Assembly: GCA_030704615.1 (NCBI GenBank)
Contig: CM060733.1
Location: 40,238,001 to 40,302,000, forward strand
Reading direction: 5' to 3'
Source of the DNA: Takakia lepidozioides
Taxonomy: Eukaryota; Streptophyta; Takakiopsida; Takakiales; Takakiaceae
Length of the DNA stretch: 64,000 bases
Made by a program: the position numbers and the translations under genes. Below the pieces are notes generated by a model. That model searched no databases and was not told the DNA's origin. It was given only the letters and a program-made list of their open reading frames with translations. Positions 23,701 through 34,859 of the stretch are shown here, piece after piece (the stretch's first letter is position 1; the number at the start of each line of letters is the position of its first letter).

Positions 23701-26263
23701 TCCTACTGTCAGTGACTGTTGAATAGTGCCAAACTCTTCTCTCTCCTTTTTGAGCGGGTGTATGATCTAGATGGTACCAGCAGGTTCCTCTTCTGCCCTT
23801 CCCAGTCACTATCAATAAGTCGGATTCTAATGCAGGAACACTTGTGTGAAGAACCATATACTGTAGAGAAGATTGAAGAAATTCTGCAGGAGAGTCTGAC
23901 AAAAGTCATGGCCAAGTCACAGACCTCTCTTGCTGTACTGTCTGCTGCAAAGCACTTCAAACTCTTTCAGGTGGGTAATCACCATTATCAGTAGAATGTT
24001 CATTCTCTGTTTCACTCTGTTGAGGAGGTGATATGAAGACCAGTACCTAATTTCAACTTATGTTTGAGAGTAAACATCAATAGGGAGGTGGTTGGAGATG
24101 GCATAGCTTTGGGAGTCCAACATGAACATTGCCTTCCAACTGGGAGAGGGGTGGCTTTACAGAGAGTTCAGCATCTTTGTGTTTATGTATCACCTATGAG
24201 TGCACTCTCTCTTACTTGTGACTTAGTCTTTGAACATTACTCACTGTACGGACTATTCCTCTGACCTGAAATTCCAGAGAGCAAAACATGTTTACTCTGA
24301 AGCTAAGCGCGTTCACTTGTTCCGGGGAGCCTGCCAGTCAACCAGGTTAATTCTTCCCTCACTTTCTCCTTCCGTGGAGTGAATGATAGTCAGGTTGAAT
24401 TTCAAGCAAAACAAATTTCACAGTTCGGCCAGTAAATGATACCTGCGGCAGGCCTGTGATGTTGATATTAGGAAAGTTGGCTACGCTCATGCCCCCCTGT
24501 GAAATCCACTGGGTCTTCTAGTAGAAAGAGGAAATCTCTTATCCTTGTGATTGTTTTTGTTTGAGCAGAAAAGTTGTTGTTTGTACTCCCAAAGAGACTA
24601 GAGGTGTTTGGGCATATGTGGATTTGCAGGGAAGAAGTACTACAAAAACTTGGGGACCTAATGAATGAGAGTCATGCCAGTTGCAGCATTTTGTATGAGT
24701 GCAGGTCTGTTCTCTGTCTCCTCTGTTTTTGTGGAGGTTCTAAAGGTCTTCCCTTCCTTTCTTGCTGTCTCTCAGATATGTCTTTTCAGGGGCTGCTCAT
24801 CGTTGCTTGTCTGAAGACACAAAATGCTTGGCAGTTTACCTTCACAAAGCGCTCTGGCCTGGTGTTCTAGTGCTATTGTTGATCCGTTCCTTTCTTGGCC
24901 CATAGCCTAGGGCGATGGTCTACTTAATTGGTTCATTTTGTCGAATTGCATAAATTTCTTTCTTTCTTCCTTCATTTCATCTATGACATTGGCCCTCTGG
25001 GCTTCCTGTACTCATATTGTATGTCGGATTTCAGTTGTGATGAACTGGAGGAGCTGGTGGGATTCTGCCGCGGCAATGGAGCTCTGGGAGCACGTTTGAC
25101 CGGGGCAGGCTGGGGTGGCTGTACTGTGGCCCTTGTCAGGGAGAGTGCTGTGGATGCTTTTATCTCCTCTTTAAAGGTCAGTACCATGACACTAATGGGC
25201 TTTCACACTGTGTGTGTAGTAGCTTTGGCAGCACTAGTGGGTACTCATAACTATTACATTGTTAAACAATACATCAAGGGAAGGATGTTAGTGGTGTAAA
25301 GTAACATCTGTGCAAACACACATTTATGAGATTTAGAGCAGGTTAGCAGTTGTTGTATGTAATCTACATATAATTGGTATGCCATGTGTGCTATCTCTCT
25401 TCGGCTTCTCCTATTTCTTGTACATGCTTTATTTTCACTGTTTTTAGTGACTTTCAAAAAATTTCTCCTTGTTTTCATGGTCTTTTACTAGAGGTCAGAC
25501 CCATTGTGGGAACTGATGAGGTCAACAAGTCCTTGAATTTTATGAGATGTACTCAAGTGATTAACTCTCTAAAAATGCAAGCCTGCAGTCATGTTCGTTG
25601 ACATCTTGGTTGTCTTTGTTTCTGTTGTTGCATGTTCTCTGAGAGTTTCTTTTTGTTATAGTTGTGATGTACATTATTGCCAGAGCTTCTACTCCTTTCC
25701 TCGCATATGGTTTGAAGTTTACTCTCTGCACTTGTATGTATATAATTTACAGTATGATTATTGGTCATGTGCATATAGACTGTAGTAGGGTTAGTATATG
25801 CTGTATGGAATGCAGGAGAGTCACACCCAAGTGACCAACCAAATGCAGAACTGTTGTAACAAGTATTTTCTTGTATCCATCTAGAGTGCTGGTTCCCATG
25901 TGTTGAGCTATCAGTTCTGTTCTGATTGACAAAGTCGTGTGAGACAGACATTGTGCACCTTGTTTATTTGCTTACAGTCCATATTTGACCATGCTACAAA
26001 GGCTAAAATATATTTTTTTGGCCAATTAGTATGGATGGCTCTTTAGGGCCCACCTTTTTTCCTTCGGTCCTTCGGATGGTGTCAAGCTTCTCTCTCTCTC
26101 TCTCTCTCTCTCATAGCCATTGTAAAATGATATGCTGGCGATTTGTGTGCAGGAGCAGTACTACTATCCGCGTGTTAAGAAGGGGTCTATTAGAGGGGAG
26201 GACTTGGATCTCTACGTCTTTGCCTCTAAACCATCTGGCGGGGCTGCTATCTTGAAGTTGTAA
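17787..26263 (+). CDS. GAL1: galactokinase (13 coding exons, 498 aa)
   Basis: Phosphorylates galactose to galactose-1-phosphate in the cytosol (salvage of cell-wall galactose). Exons by splice sites and phase: 17787-17949, 19201-19388, 19799-19845, 20487-20581, 21717-21799, 22446-22514, 22685-22870, 23316-23450, 23836-23970, 24278-24345, 24630-24704, 25035-25176, 26153-26263. Together they give 1497 nt, which matches the ~496 residues of Arabidopsis GAL1. Visible: the galactokinase signature [19 protein letters not shown] (exon 2), the GHMP ATP-loop GAGLSSSAA (exon 5), [13 protein letters not shown] (exon 6), and the GHMP motif 3 [13 protein letters not shown] (exon 12). All phases join without a stop. 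A second copy of exon 5 (21847-21929) offers an alternative loop. A possible alternative start is the second Met at 17790. Introns hold LINE fragments. Confidence 0.95.
20970..21576 (+). mobile_element. 5'-truncated LINE in galactokinase intron 4
   Basis: Frames at 20972-21092 and 21105-21470 encode the C-terminal end of a non-LTR retrotransposon protein: [12 protein letters not shown], then CPAC and [16 protein letters not shown], a C-x2-C...H...C zinc region that follows RT in such elements. The 3' tail (21519-21576) reads GAGCTTTCCGCGGACG..., then AAAGTACC and repeated ATTTC. A stop near 21093 and the missing RT show it is a dead 3' fragment. Confidence 0.75.
21717..21799 (+). other. GAL1: galactokinase exon 5a (GHMP ATP-loop version 1)
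   Basis: 83 nt between a TATGCAG acceptor and a GTGTTC donor, encoding [20 protein letters not shown] and seven more residues. The sequence fits the canonical plant galactokinase loop (GLSSSAA) best, so this is probably the main version. Confidence 0.85.
21847..21929 (+). other. GAL1: galactokinase exon 5b (duplicate, alternative ATP-loop)
   Basis: Also 83 nt and the same phase (2-nt start, full codon end), between acceptor TGTGACAG and donor GTATAA. It encodes [20 protein letters not shown] and then FSLTFSK. Only 47 bases separate it from exon 5a, less than a plant intron normally needs, so the two could not be joined to each other but each could be joined to exons 4 and 6. Loop serines and glycine are kept; the helix after the loop differs. 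Confidence 0.75.
22907..22961 (+). repeat. LINE 3' tail repeat in galactokinase intron 7
   Basis: GAGCTTTCCGTGTAGG, TTATAAAGTACC and repeated ATTTC repeat the end of the LINE at 21519-21576. Weaker relatives occur at about 22160-22220, 22335-22380 and 52545-52590. Confidence 0.65.
24770..24990 (+). mobile_element. second LINE 3' fragment in galactokinase intron 11
   Basis: AAAATGCTTGGCAGTTTACC and the following bases match the end of the LINE frame near 21410-21450. A TTTC-rich tail follows (24955-24980). No usable frame remains. Confidence 0.5.
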
Positions 26264-27056
26264 ATACATATGGCCCTCTGTCAAGTTGAATTGTTTCCAA
26301 ATTACGCCCACATTTAATGTGAGTGGCAGATTCAAGCCACGCGCATAGATCATCCATGTCCTCCACCACTTCGCTAGTTGAAACATACGGTAGAGATGCC
26401 TAATTTGGCATGATGTCCTTTATTTTCTGCTCTCCATGTCACTAGTTTTTGCTGGGTTTTGGGAGCCCAGATGTGAAGATTTATTTGGAGCAATGGATTC
26501 CTGAACTCTGTGCTGTGGAAACTCTATGGCAAGGTCATTTTAATCCTCACTCTTCCACTTTTTGTGAGAATCAGTGGGATCTAAGCTCCACCAAACTACA
26601 TGATGGAACCAGAAACTAAACATCATGTAAAATAAGCTCATCGACTGTCAATGCAGTGCTTCCACAAGGGAGCTATAAAGCTAGTAAGGGGTCTCGCAGT
26701 CCAAGGATGTCAATGCTAATATTTTAGCCAGCTATTCCATGATCCCTAGTACTACCCATGATCTGCGGATGGAACCTCAGGATAGCAACTCCTGCACTTA
26801 TCAGTGGGCATCACCAACTGTGCAATCCATAGAACTTATGCAATCCAACGCCTGTGCTTTGTAAGAAATAGAAATGTGAGTGACCAAAAATAGTCTCTGT
26901 TAGCAAACATTGTGTATTGTATGTGGAAGATGGCTGTGGTGGATTTCTTGCACAGTGTAGACCGAAGGGGAAGGGGAAGAGTAGGAGAGGTCTGTTGCAT
27001 GCCGTTAACTTCAACTGCAGGCAGATCCTGTGACCCCTTGGAAAGTTTAAGGGGTC
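26264..27056. other. convergent 3' region between galactokinase and F-box gene
   Basis: The two genes point at each other, so this stretch should hold both 3' UTRs. I see no further gene. A pure CT run lies just upstream at about 26088-26113, inside the last galactokinase intron. Confidence 0.5.
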
Positions 27057-28289
27057 TCATACATGAGCATCCAAAGAAGGAACAAAGGGAAAAGCAGCTA
27101 TATCGACATCAGAGTTCTTTCCAATCGCGAATGGACAGTCAGGCACGCGGTGCCATGACCCTTCGGACAAGTCCAACAATGCCATGTCTCCAATTTGGCT
27201 GATCAAGCATATGCGATGGCCATGGACAACCACCCCGTCTGTCCGGAGGCCCTGCTTGAAGCTTTCAAAGGGAGTTGGGTTTTCAAAAGGCATGAATGCT
27301 ACCTCGAGCCACGTAATACTCATGAGGTGCAACTCAAAGATGTGTATGAGAGTGACACCTAGTTGCAATTTCTCAGCCACCAGCATCACATGGCCCCTAC
27401 ATTCTACTAGAGACGCCGAGAGGCTTCCAGGCTGCAGGGAGTTAGAAGACCTTGCCTCACCAAACCCCGTGGGAAGGGCAATAAGAATGGCACTCCACAC
27501 TGCCAGTTGCACATCATATGCTATCACACCGCTTAGCTTAGATCCAACCCCTTCATCGACCACGCAGTACAAGAAGCCATTGCAGAAAGCAGCAGTGCAA
27601 CCCCTTATGCACGTCACCCCTGGAGGTAGATTCTTGGAAGTGACAACCCATTTTTTTGAAACAGAATCGAAGACCTCTGTCGTCCCGGACCCCGAGACGA
27701 CAACAATTTTATATGCCTGTGTGTCGGAATCCAAGAGCATGTGTATCATACACTGCGCCAAGGCCAGGTGACTTGCGGATCGAGGCAAGCTTTTCCAACG
27801 TCTCGTGATGGGATTGCAAATTACAAGCAACTCAAAGCAATTTCGCAGACACAAGAGCCCCCTTGCTCCTGCTACGTAGGTCACTTTATATGGAACAAAA
27901 TCGATCGGGGCCAAGCTCTGCCAACTGTTCAACACAAAATCAAACGCGCAGCACTGTCGACCATAGCCTGTGGAGACAACCATGGGGAAGTAAACGCGTG
28001 CAGCCATGGATGCAATGCTAGCTCGGACCTTTAGAAACCTGGGGGAGGCGATAATGGATCGCCATTTTTTGCACACACACCGGGCCCGGAAAAGACTAGG
28101 GAGGGGCAAATAGGCCAATACTCTCTCTAGTGCTTCTTCTGGCACCAGGTCTTTTTGTGGGATTGATGCAGATGCCCCCTTCGTTGGACCACTTTTTGAC
28201 ATCCAGCGGGTCATCATCCCTGTGCTGTTCTTGCTGCTGTCATGGCTTCCCCTCACAAATTTCCTCCAAAAATTCCTGGTGGATTCCAT
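27057..28289 (-). CDS. F-box protein, single exon (410 aa)
   Basis: Probable substrate receptor of an SCF (Skp1-cullin-F-box) ubiquitin ligase. Residues ~45-90 form an F-box: LVPEEALERVLAYLPLPSLF, then RARCVCKKWRSIIASPRFL. The C-terminal 300 residues look like the kelch/FBA beta-propeller type region of plant F-box proteins (segments such as ARGLLCLRN, VICNPITRRWKSLP, VFDSVSKKWVV and LLDLSEGSWHRVPDCPF). It is similar in style to the Arabidopsis At5g15710 group, but the target is unknown. The basic N-terminus (first ~40 residues, Ser/Lys rich) is not part of a domain I recognise. The start is the first Met of the open frame. It lies tail-to-tail with galactokinase, and its upstream region abuts the inverted repeat arm. 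Confidence 0.9.
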   Translation of the reverse strand: MESTRNFWRKFVRGSHDSSKNSTGMMTRWMSKSGPTKGASASIPQKDLVPEEALERVLAYLPLPSLFRARCVCKKWRSIIASPRFLKVRASIASMAARVYFPMVVSTGYGRQCCAFDFVLNSWQSLAPIDFVPYKVTYVAGARGLLCLRNCFELLVICNPITRRWKSLPRSASHLALAQCMIHMLLDSDTQAYKIVVVSGSGTTEVFDSVSKKWVVTSKNLPPGVTCIRGCTAAFCNGFLYCVVDEGVGSKLSGVIAYDVQLAVWSAILIALPTGFGEARSSNSLQPGSLSASLVECRGHVMLVAEKLQLGVTLIHIFELHLMSITWLEVAFMPFENPTPFESFKQGLRTDGVVVHGHRICLISQIGDMALLDLSEGSWHRVPDCPFAIGKNSDVDIAAFPFVPSLDAHV

Positions 28290-29140
28290 GTGTCGGACTT
28301 CCAGATCAATCTGACAGCCACAATCTGAGCGTCAAATGTGTTTTACTCCACTTTCATGCAAGAGCTTGTCTCACTCTTCAGCCCTAGCTTTCGTCAATTC
28401 ACTCTGTGAATAGTTGTGCTTCTTCAATACAAAGACAAGGAATGAGTATTCGTCTTTCTTCTCTATCCAACAATTGAGTGGGTGTTAAGGTCACGAAGTC
28501 ATTAGTGAAGTGTAACGACGAGTGAACCCGGTCCGAGCTCCTCTTCTCACATACTCTCCTCTTCTTCATAATATTTTTATCAAAACTTTCCAAGCTCCTC
28601 TTACACCCCTTTGCTAAAATTTCTTGGGAAGATTTGGTCAAGTGCTCACTCGGTTGCTTCTCTTTTCTATAGGTTTCTTGCAAACCTTGCTCCACCTGCA
28701 GCATACACTTTCTGTTCCTTCTCTCGAAATCTCACTCTCACGCACAAGAGTCTGCCTTTTAGTTTTCTTTACTTTTCTTTGTCCATCTCCCGGTCTTACA
28801 TGCGCAAGCCTAAGCTATTCTTGTGCACATAGACGTTTCTCTTTCTTTCTTCTCAATCGTTCTCCTCCGACCCATTCACATCCATAGTACAACCCATTCT
28901 GAATCTCAGGCGTCCTCCTGCCATGCTTCTCCGATCCAAATCATAAACCATTCGGTGTCTCGCATTCTTGGACCCACAAGATTACTGGTCTTCCTCATTC
29001 CTTGTTCCTCTTCCCGTCTCCGCCTCGCATCCTGCAGGCCAAACGGTAAATAACTAACTATCACCCCCGGAATTCACAAGTATTGAACGAACGAAACATT
29101 CAGCTCGTTCTCCAGTCACCGATTTCGTCCGACCTGATCT
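28290..29140 (-). other. upstream region of F-box gene
   Basis: Pyrimidine-rich on plus (purine-rich in the sense of the gene), likely 5' UTR and promoter. A 101-codon frame at 28399-28704 on the minus strand is lysine/serine rich and unrecognised; it may be chance or an upstream frame in the leader. Confidence 0.35.
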
Positions 29141-29206
29141 AAAATATGAAAACGGAACTGATGAATGACAGGTTGATGTGCAGGAACAAAGAATGTCATC
29201 CAGAAC
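29141..29206 (+). repeat. short direct repeat, copy 1 (second copy at 37213-37288)
   Basis: AAAATATGAAAACGGAACTG and GATGAATGACAGGTTGATGTG, then GAACAAAG and CATCCAGAA, occur in the same order at 37213-37288. This copy sits exactly at the end of the right inverted-duplication arm (29210), so it may be filler DNA copied at the breakpoint. Confidence 0.75.
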
Positions 29207-29915
29207 CAAGCGTGTATCCACCCTCCCAATGCTTCATCAAACCCTCCAAGAAACATAAAGCTTACAACGAGACCTGGAATTTGACAGGTTCAAATGCATT
29301 TCAGCCAAAGCCAAAATTCTCTTGAAAATCTGGTTAAGCCCATATCAAATCATACAGGAAAATTAGAAGGACTGGGACAGCCAGTTGGCTGCACTTATTG
29401 CCTGCAATCCCATCATTGCTTTCAAGTCTTTATCCAGATTTGAGCCCACAATCACCTGGGTAGCATCTAACCAAGGTTTTTATTTATTTTTTTGGTTTTT
29501 TAAATTAATTTTTAAACCAGTTTTTAAACCAAGTTTTCTCGAAATTTAAGGATTATATACTTTTTTTTATTTTTTTTATTTTTTAAAGAAGGGGACAAAA
29601 GTCCGTTTAAATTTCTATTGGAAACTTACAGGTCCACTGTCCACTCCCTTCCTCTAAAAACGAAACAAAAAAGAATAATAACTCACAGATAAGGCCCTTA
29701 AACTTAAAGGTCCCTAACAAGGCCTCTGAGATCGGATACAGGGCGGTATCCCCTTCATACGCTATGAAGCTTATTTATAAACGGGTTATTTTTTCCCGTT
29801 CCATTTTTTAATTTGAGTAAAAGGGGCCCTTAAAACTTTATGAAAGCAAGGAAAAGATAACCTTGCGAAAGCCATGAAGGCTGATGAGGGAGACACTGCT
29901 CCTTGACAAATATAT

Positions 29916-29931
29916 GTTGAAAGGTTGAAAC
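29916..29931. other. putative hAT excision footprint
   Basis: Read on the minus strand: GTTTCAAC followed at once by CTTTCAAC. In the other arm the hAT-like element sits between two copies of GTTTCAAC at the same place. Two adjacent target copies with a changed base at the junction is the usual scar of hAT excision. Confidence 0.6.
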
Positions 29932-31829
29932 CCATTATGTAATATTTAGGAGATGATTTTATGGTCAATAACAGTATTTTTAAAGCAGTATTAATATACT
30001 AATCTATCTGATTAATGAAGTAATTCTTTCTTTTTAAACACACATTCTCAACGAAACAACCAGCCAAGTTGATCCGAACTAGTATTATTCTAATTATATG
30101 ACTAAAAATGTTAGGCCCAATTCCAAAGGGGAAGTAGCTACTTATGGACTCGGCACCTTCTCTCTCTATACTACTAATGAATGCTCCCTTCCTTTTTATG
30201 TCATCCTAGAGTCAAGTAGCCATAGGGTGATGTGGCTCTTAGTTACACACACGCCCCTTTCTTTCTCTATTATTAAGGACCGTCACTTGAACCAGCCAAG
30301 TTGATCCAAAGTAATTTAATAATATCATGATAATAGTTATATTATGAGTAATATAACAAGGTGTGACATACACTTACTAAGCCTTGCTATTTACATAGAT
30401 AAAACAATGAATTTTATAATATATATATATATATATATTACATCTTACTGGTTTAAGCAATAAGATTGTAAGATCGTGAATGTGGGATATTTGTCATTTA
30501 TAATGATTTTTCTATAACTCTATGTCAATTTCAATATACGGGAAAAACATTTTCTGTGAAAAGGATTGGAGAAAGGATAATTTGATTCTCTTGGTAAACA
30601 ATGTGCATAATTGTTTTAATGGTCAAAAAGCGATAGCTATAATCATTGTTGGAACGAACTAATCTTTTGCTGGATGAATAAAATGACTGACATGATTGGG
30701 AAGTTTTAAATCAAGATAAACTGGTTTGTGATCAACCCAATATGCTTCAGTTGTACCGGATTTGCACGGCTGGAGTGGGACATTTATCCATATATGGTCA
30801 AGTTGAGAGTCATAGTCTGTAGTACTCTCCTTGCATGTTACTTGAAATTTACAAGTTTCCATGTAGTCTTGAAGCATGATAGATTGAGAAGTCTTTTGTA
30901 ACATATCAACATTGAATTGATCCTCAATGAATATGGTTGGGCAACAGTGCGGTTTTTTATTATACCTATTCTCCACATGTAATAAAAATGTCTATAATGA
31001 TATTTTGGGAGGTTTATAAGTGCAATTACATTTAATGGTCTAAATTGAAAGTTGCGGAAATGAATTCGGCACCGTCATATACGTGTGATTCATGCTCTAA
31101 GAGAATAGTTTGAGTGTCGTATAAAATGGCTGAGTGTCGTGACCATGATCACATGCTATAAAAGAAAAAATTGGTGTGCCAATCGATAAAAGTGTTCCAT
31201 ATTAAATTAGATGACGATAGTTGTGTTTCATTCAAGCATAAGATTATATGTAAAGCTTGAAGATGTCAATCAGATATAATATCATAGACAGGCAACTATA
31301 CAATTCGACTGTTGCTTACCTGGTCCTGGTAAGGTCTAACAAGTTCGCCTTGAAGTAAACCTGTCATCAATTGTTCTTCAAGGGCTTTGTCAAGTTAAAT
31401 AAGCACAGTGTGAAAACAGCTAGAATAAAACTAGTTATTTGTATTTAACACTTGGATTTAGGTCAAGTGTTAAATCAGGTGTCAAGTTTAGTTTGACACC
31501 TGGTCCGTCTTATCTTCACGAGAACGGCAGTCGCGCGGCTCATCTCTCTCGAGTTGAGCCTGTGCGACCAAGCTCCTGCATGCGGTTAGATTTGAGTGTG
31601 CTTATGTAGGGGTACAGGTTGTTGTGGGGTGGAGTCCCCATAGCTTGGGGTGCCCCTGGCTCGACTACTATTTCTAAGAGTGATGGTTTGGTTTTCATGT
31701 TTGTGTAAACAGTGTGTTCGTTGGTTTTCTATCACTCGAGAGAGATGATCTCTTACCTGTGAGTGCAAGGTAGGAGTTGAGGGTTAGCACTTGCAAGATT
31801 ACCTGTGTGAAAGTAGTGCTTAGTTTGAG

Positions 31830-32225
31830 AAGCATATCATTGAATGTGATCACAAGATTCAGCGTGCCCTGAAACGCCTGGAGGATGACGATGCCAGAGC
31901 CGCCACTGTTATTGCAGTCGCTAAAGCTACCAAGTCACCAGAGGCTTTGGAGTACACGAGGAGAGACTTAAAAATGTAGCAGCAAATGCTAGTTGGCACC
32001 TATGCGTGATCCTTGAAGCTGGATGATTGTTTCCCCAGTAAGCTTATAGAGAAGCTCTACCGTGCAGCATGGAGCAGCGCTGGCAAGCTGTGAACGCTGA
32101 TACCTGCACTCTTGCAGTCTTGGAGTCCAAACTAGGACACGAGGAATATGACCGGTCAACAACCAAGGTGCTGCATTTGATCAACAATCCTGAAGTGGAG
32201 GGAGCCCAGGCCACGGACTAGCTCG
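31830..32225 (+). pseudogene. unrecognised coding remnants inside third retroelement
   Basis: Frames give protein-like stretches such as HKIQRALKRLEDDDARAATV (about 31850-31915), EALEYTRRDLK, and after a frame change LAVLESKLGHEEYDRSTTKV (about 32110-32170), all interrupted by stops. I do not know the family. They could be a divergent element protein or captured host exons. Confidence 0.4.
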
Positions 32226-32911
32226 TCTCGTCTTACCCTGGGAGTGCAAAGGATGAATAGGTGAAGATTCTTTGGCAGATCAGAGCAGGGCGGAGCTCGT
32301 TGCATTGACTGGCTAGCCGTTATATGGTCGACAGTCGCTTAAGCTGCAGGGTTACGTTGCCGGGTGATCGATATTGTTTCCAGGTCTTCATTTGGTGGGC
32401 ATGCCGGGAGCGTGGAGGGGATGACATTGAGACGGCAACAGAGGCTCAGCTGTGGAGGCAGTTCACATTAGCAACGTGGCTTTACCGAATACAGCAGCTT
32501 TCTGGACAAGATGCTTGCGAGGTTGTAGGGGTCAGCTGCAAATGCTAAATGCCACTCTGTTCACTTGCAGGTAGCTTCTGCGACAATCTAGTACAAACAA
32601 CATGCACAATTGTAGCAGAAGGATGGTCAGACGAGTTCTCCAGGAAAGCTCTGAAATGCACAGGACCATTTCTGCTCCGTCTAATGGGTATGCTGTGTCT
32701 GTTGCAGCAAAGCTGTGACAAGCAAATTGTAGGCAGATCACCTTCACCTGCATGTGGTTTCATGTGCTCTTTAGAGACTTGTGTCTCTGTTCCTTATGAA
32801 AGGGCTGTTGCTATGGATTGCGACTGGTGATGCTCAGTTGAGTAAAGGAACGAAGTTCACTCCTCCGATGTTTTTGTGTGCAACCTAGTCTGTAATTGGT
32901 GCCAACCTGGC

Positions 32912-33124
32912 TTAGGGGGCAGCTGGCTTGTAGCTGAGGTGAAGAGCCGGTTGAATGCGGCCATTTGGGGCTCTACCCACATTCTCCATACACTCAAAGG
33001 TCCCAGCAGTAACGGGCTCCACAATCAATGTGTCCTCGAGCTTTCCATCATCATCTTTTTGAAAGCAGTGAGCCAAGCCTAACACAATATAGTCATCGTC
33101 ATTCCAGTCCGGGTCTTCTCCCAC
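32912..33124 (-). pseudogene. captured gene fragment, minus strand
   Basis: An open frame of 70 codons antisense to the element, with VLGLAHCFQKDDDGKLEDTL and VEPVTAGTFECMEN. The composition and acidic/hydrophobic pattern look like a real conserved exon, vaguely like plastid proteins of unknown function, and its antisense position suggests capture by the retroelement. There is no start or splice evidence that it is used. Confidence 0.35.
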
Positions 33125-33185
33125 GGCAAAAGCCTTGGCAATCGCACAGGAAGGTTTTAGACTGTGCCTGGTAGGTTTAGAAAAT

Positions 33186-33626
33186 CACCGTGATACGTTG
33201 AGGTATGCTACCATACGTGGTGGGGGCTATCGTCCCGGGGTTCGGAGATTCAACCCTGGTGACTATGTCTATCTGCAGCAGACTGCTCCTACGACCCTGG
33301 ATGTGACTGCAGGACGTGTTATTTTGAGGGTTCGAGAGGTCTTGCCCTCAGGCGTCTTGGTCTTGGAGGGTCGGGATGGCATAACTTGGAAGGACCATGT
33401 GCGTAATTGTGCGCCATGTCACCTTCCGAATGTCGATGGCAGGATTGACCCAAACCTGGCAGTGGTATTTGCAGGTTTGAGGTGCATGTTGTGTGGGTCT
33501 GCTAAAGGGGCAGCCACCATGCTGGTGTGCGATCGATGCTCTAGAGGTTGGCATATGGGATGCTTGACTCCACCTCTTGAGATGGTTCCAGATGGGGATT
33601 GGTTATGTCCACATTGCATTGGATAG
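33186..33626 (+). pseudogene. integrase C-terminal tail with intact PHD finger
   Basis: The frame opens at 33135, and from 33186 it matches copy 1 from about 7437: GGGYRPGVRRF, GDYVYLQQTAPTTLDV, then LEGRDGITWKDHVRNC and the PHD finger (about 33480-33623) with CMLC, CDRC, WHMGC and CPHC all kept. It ends at a stop at 33624-33626. Unlike the two large copies, GPY/F-like region and PHD are in one uninterrupted frame here. The catalytic core is absent. Confidence 0.8.
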
Positions 33627-34859
33627 TGGGAGTGGATACAACCATGGAAGGCTAACAAGCAACGCAAGGCCCAGCTACTAGGAGACCTTGAACACACGAG
33701 ATCCTGGCTCAAGTTCACAGATTGCAAGACGGCGACTAACGATGGGCTACTCTTGAACCCGCCCCTTGGTCTATAGAGTTTGAGTACAATAGGGACAGTG
33801 ATAGAGGACTTAGTACGGCTGTGACTATTACATCTTGTAGCTATCTGGAGGTAGAGGGACCTATCCACCAGCTAGGGGGGCGATTGTGACAGACTACTTT
33901 ATTGTGTATATATGTGTGGTGTGGTTTGGACAACGATGTAGTTGTGTAGCGATATGTATGCGCACGACAGCTGTCAAGTTAAATAAGCACAGTGTGAAAA
34001 CAGCTAGAATAAAACTAGTTATTTGTATTTAACACTTGGATTTAGGTCAAGTGTTAAATCAGGTGTCAAGTTTAGTTTGACACCTGGTCCGTCTTATCTT
34101 CACGAGAGCGGCAGTCGCGCGGCTCATCTCTCTCGAGTTGAGCCTGCGCGACCAAGCTCCTGCATGCGGTTAGATTTGAGTGTGCTTATGTAGGGGTACA
34201 GGTTGTTGTGGGGTGGAGTCCCCATAGCTTGGGGTGCCCCTGGCTCGACTACTATTTCTAAGAGTGATGGTTTGGTTTTTATGTTTTGTGTAAACAGTGT
34301 GTTTGTTGGTTTTCTATCAATTGTGGCAGATTACTTTATTGTGCATATATGTGTGGTGTGGTTTGGACAGCGATGTAGTTGTGTAGCGATATGTATGCGC
34401 ACGACAGCTTTCTTTCTTACAAGAAGGTACATCTTGGCGAGGAATTCAATGGCGCACTATGACACTTTGTGGGCGCTGGAGGAAGGCGTTGATAATTACA
34501 AGCTTGCTATCGAACAGTTCCCTAGCCTATGGCAAAGCCACACCGACCAATGTGCCGTCATCAGCAAGTACTCCCGTCTGAAGACCTTGCTATACAACTG
34601 TTTCTGCGACTGGTGAACATCTAACGTTTGAGTGCAGCACAATAGCTCTACCAGTGTGGGGTCTTGAAGCATGGTGTCAAAGCTCCCCCTCTATCCATTT
34701 ATTGTACATATGCAGTGGAAAACCCCAGGGTTTTTTGCCTGGTTTAGTGCGAATAGGCGGACTGTGCTGTGAGAACGTGGTGAACTTTTTGACATGGTAA
34801 AGGTTATTGGCTTTGGCATTTGTTAGCTCTTGTATATGACCCTTCAATTGGCCTCCTAG

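Larger units (their letters stand above)
31388..34406 (+). mobile_element. third, shortened retroelement of the DNMT/PHD family
   Basis: It starts with unit B (31388-31733, TGTCAAG...CTATCA), has a 2.15 kb interior, a polypurine tract (AGGGGGGCGAT ending 33884), then units A (33885-33969), B (33972-34318) and A (34322-34406). GCTT flanks both ends (31384-31387 and 34407-34410), a possible 4-bp target duplication, and the block is absent from the other inverted arm near 12600. The interior lacks gag, protease and DNMT; only the integrase tail with PHD finger (33186-33626) is recognisable. Confidence 0.75.

Noticed and set aside
25589-25951. 120-codon minus-strand frame in the last galactokinase intron
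   Set aside because: Low-complexity Asn/Gln-rich, no domain, antisense within an intron.
34203-34616. 137-codon plus-strand frame as a gene
   Set aside because: It runs across terminal repeat units of the third retroelement into the inverted-duplication arm; composite by chance.
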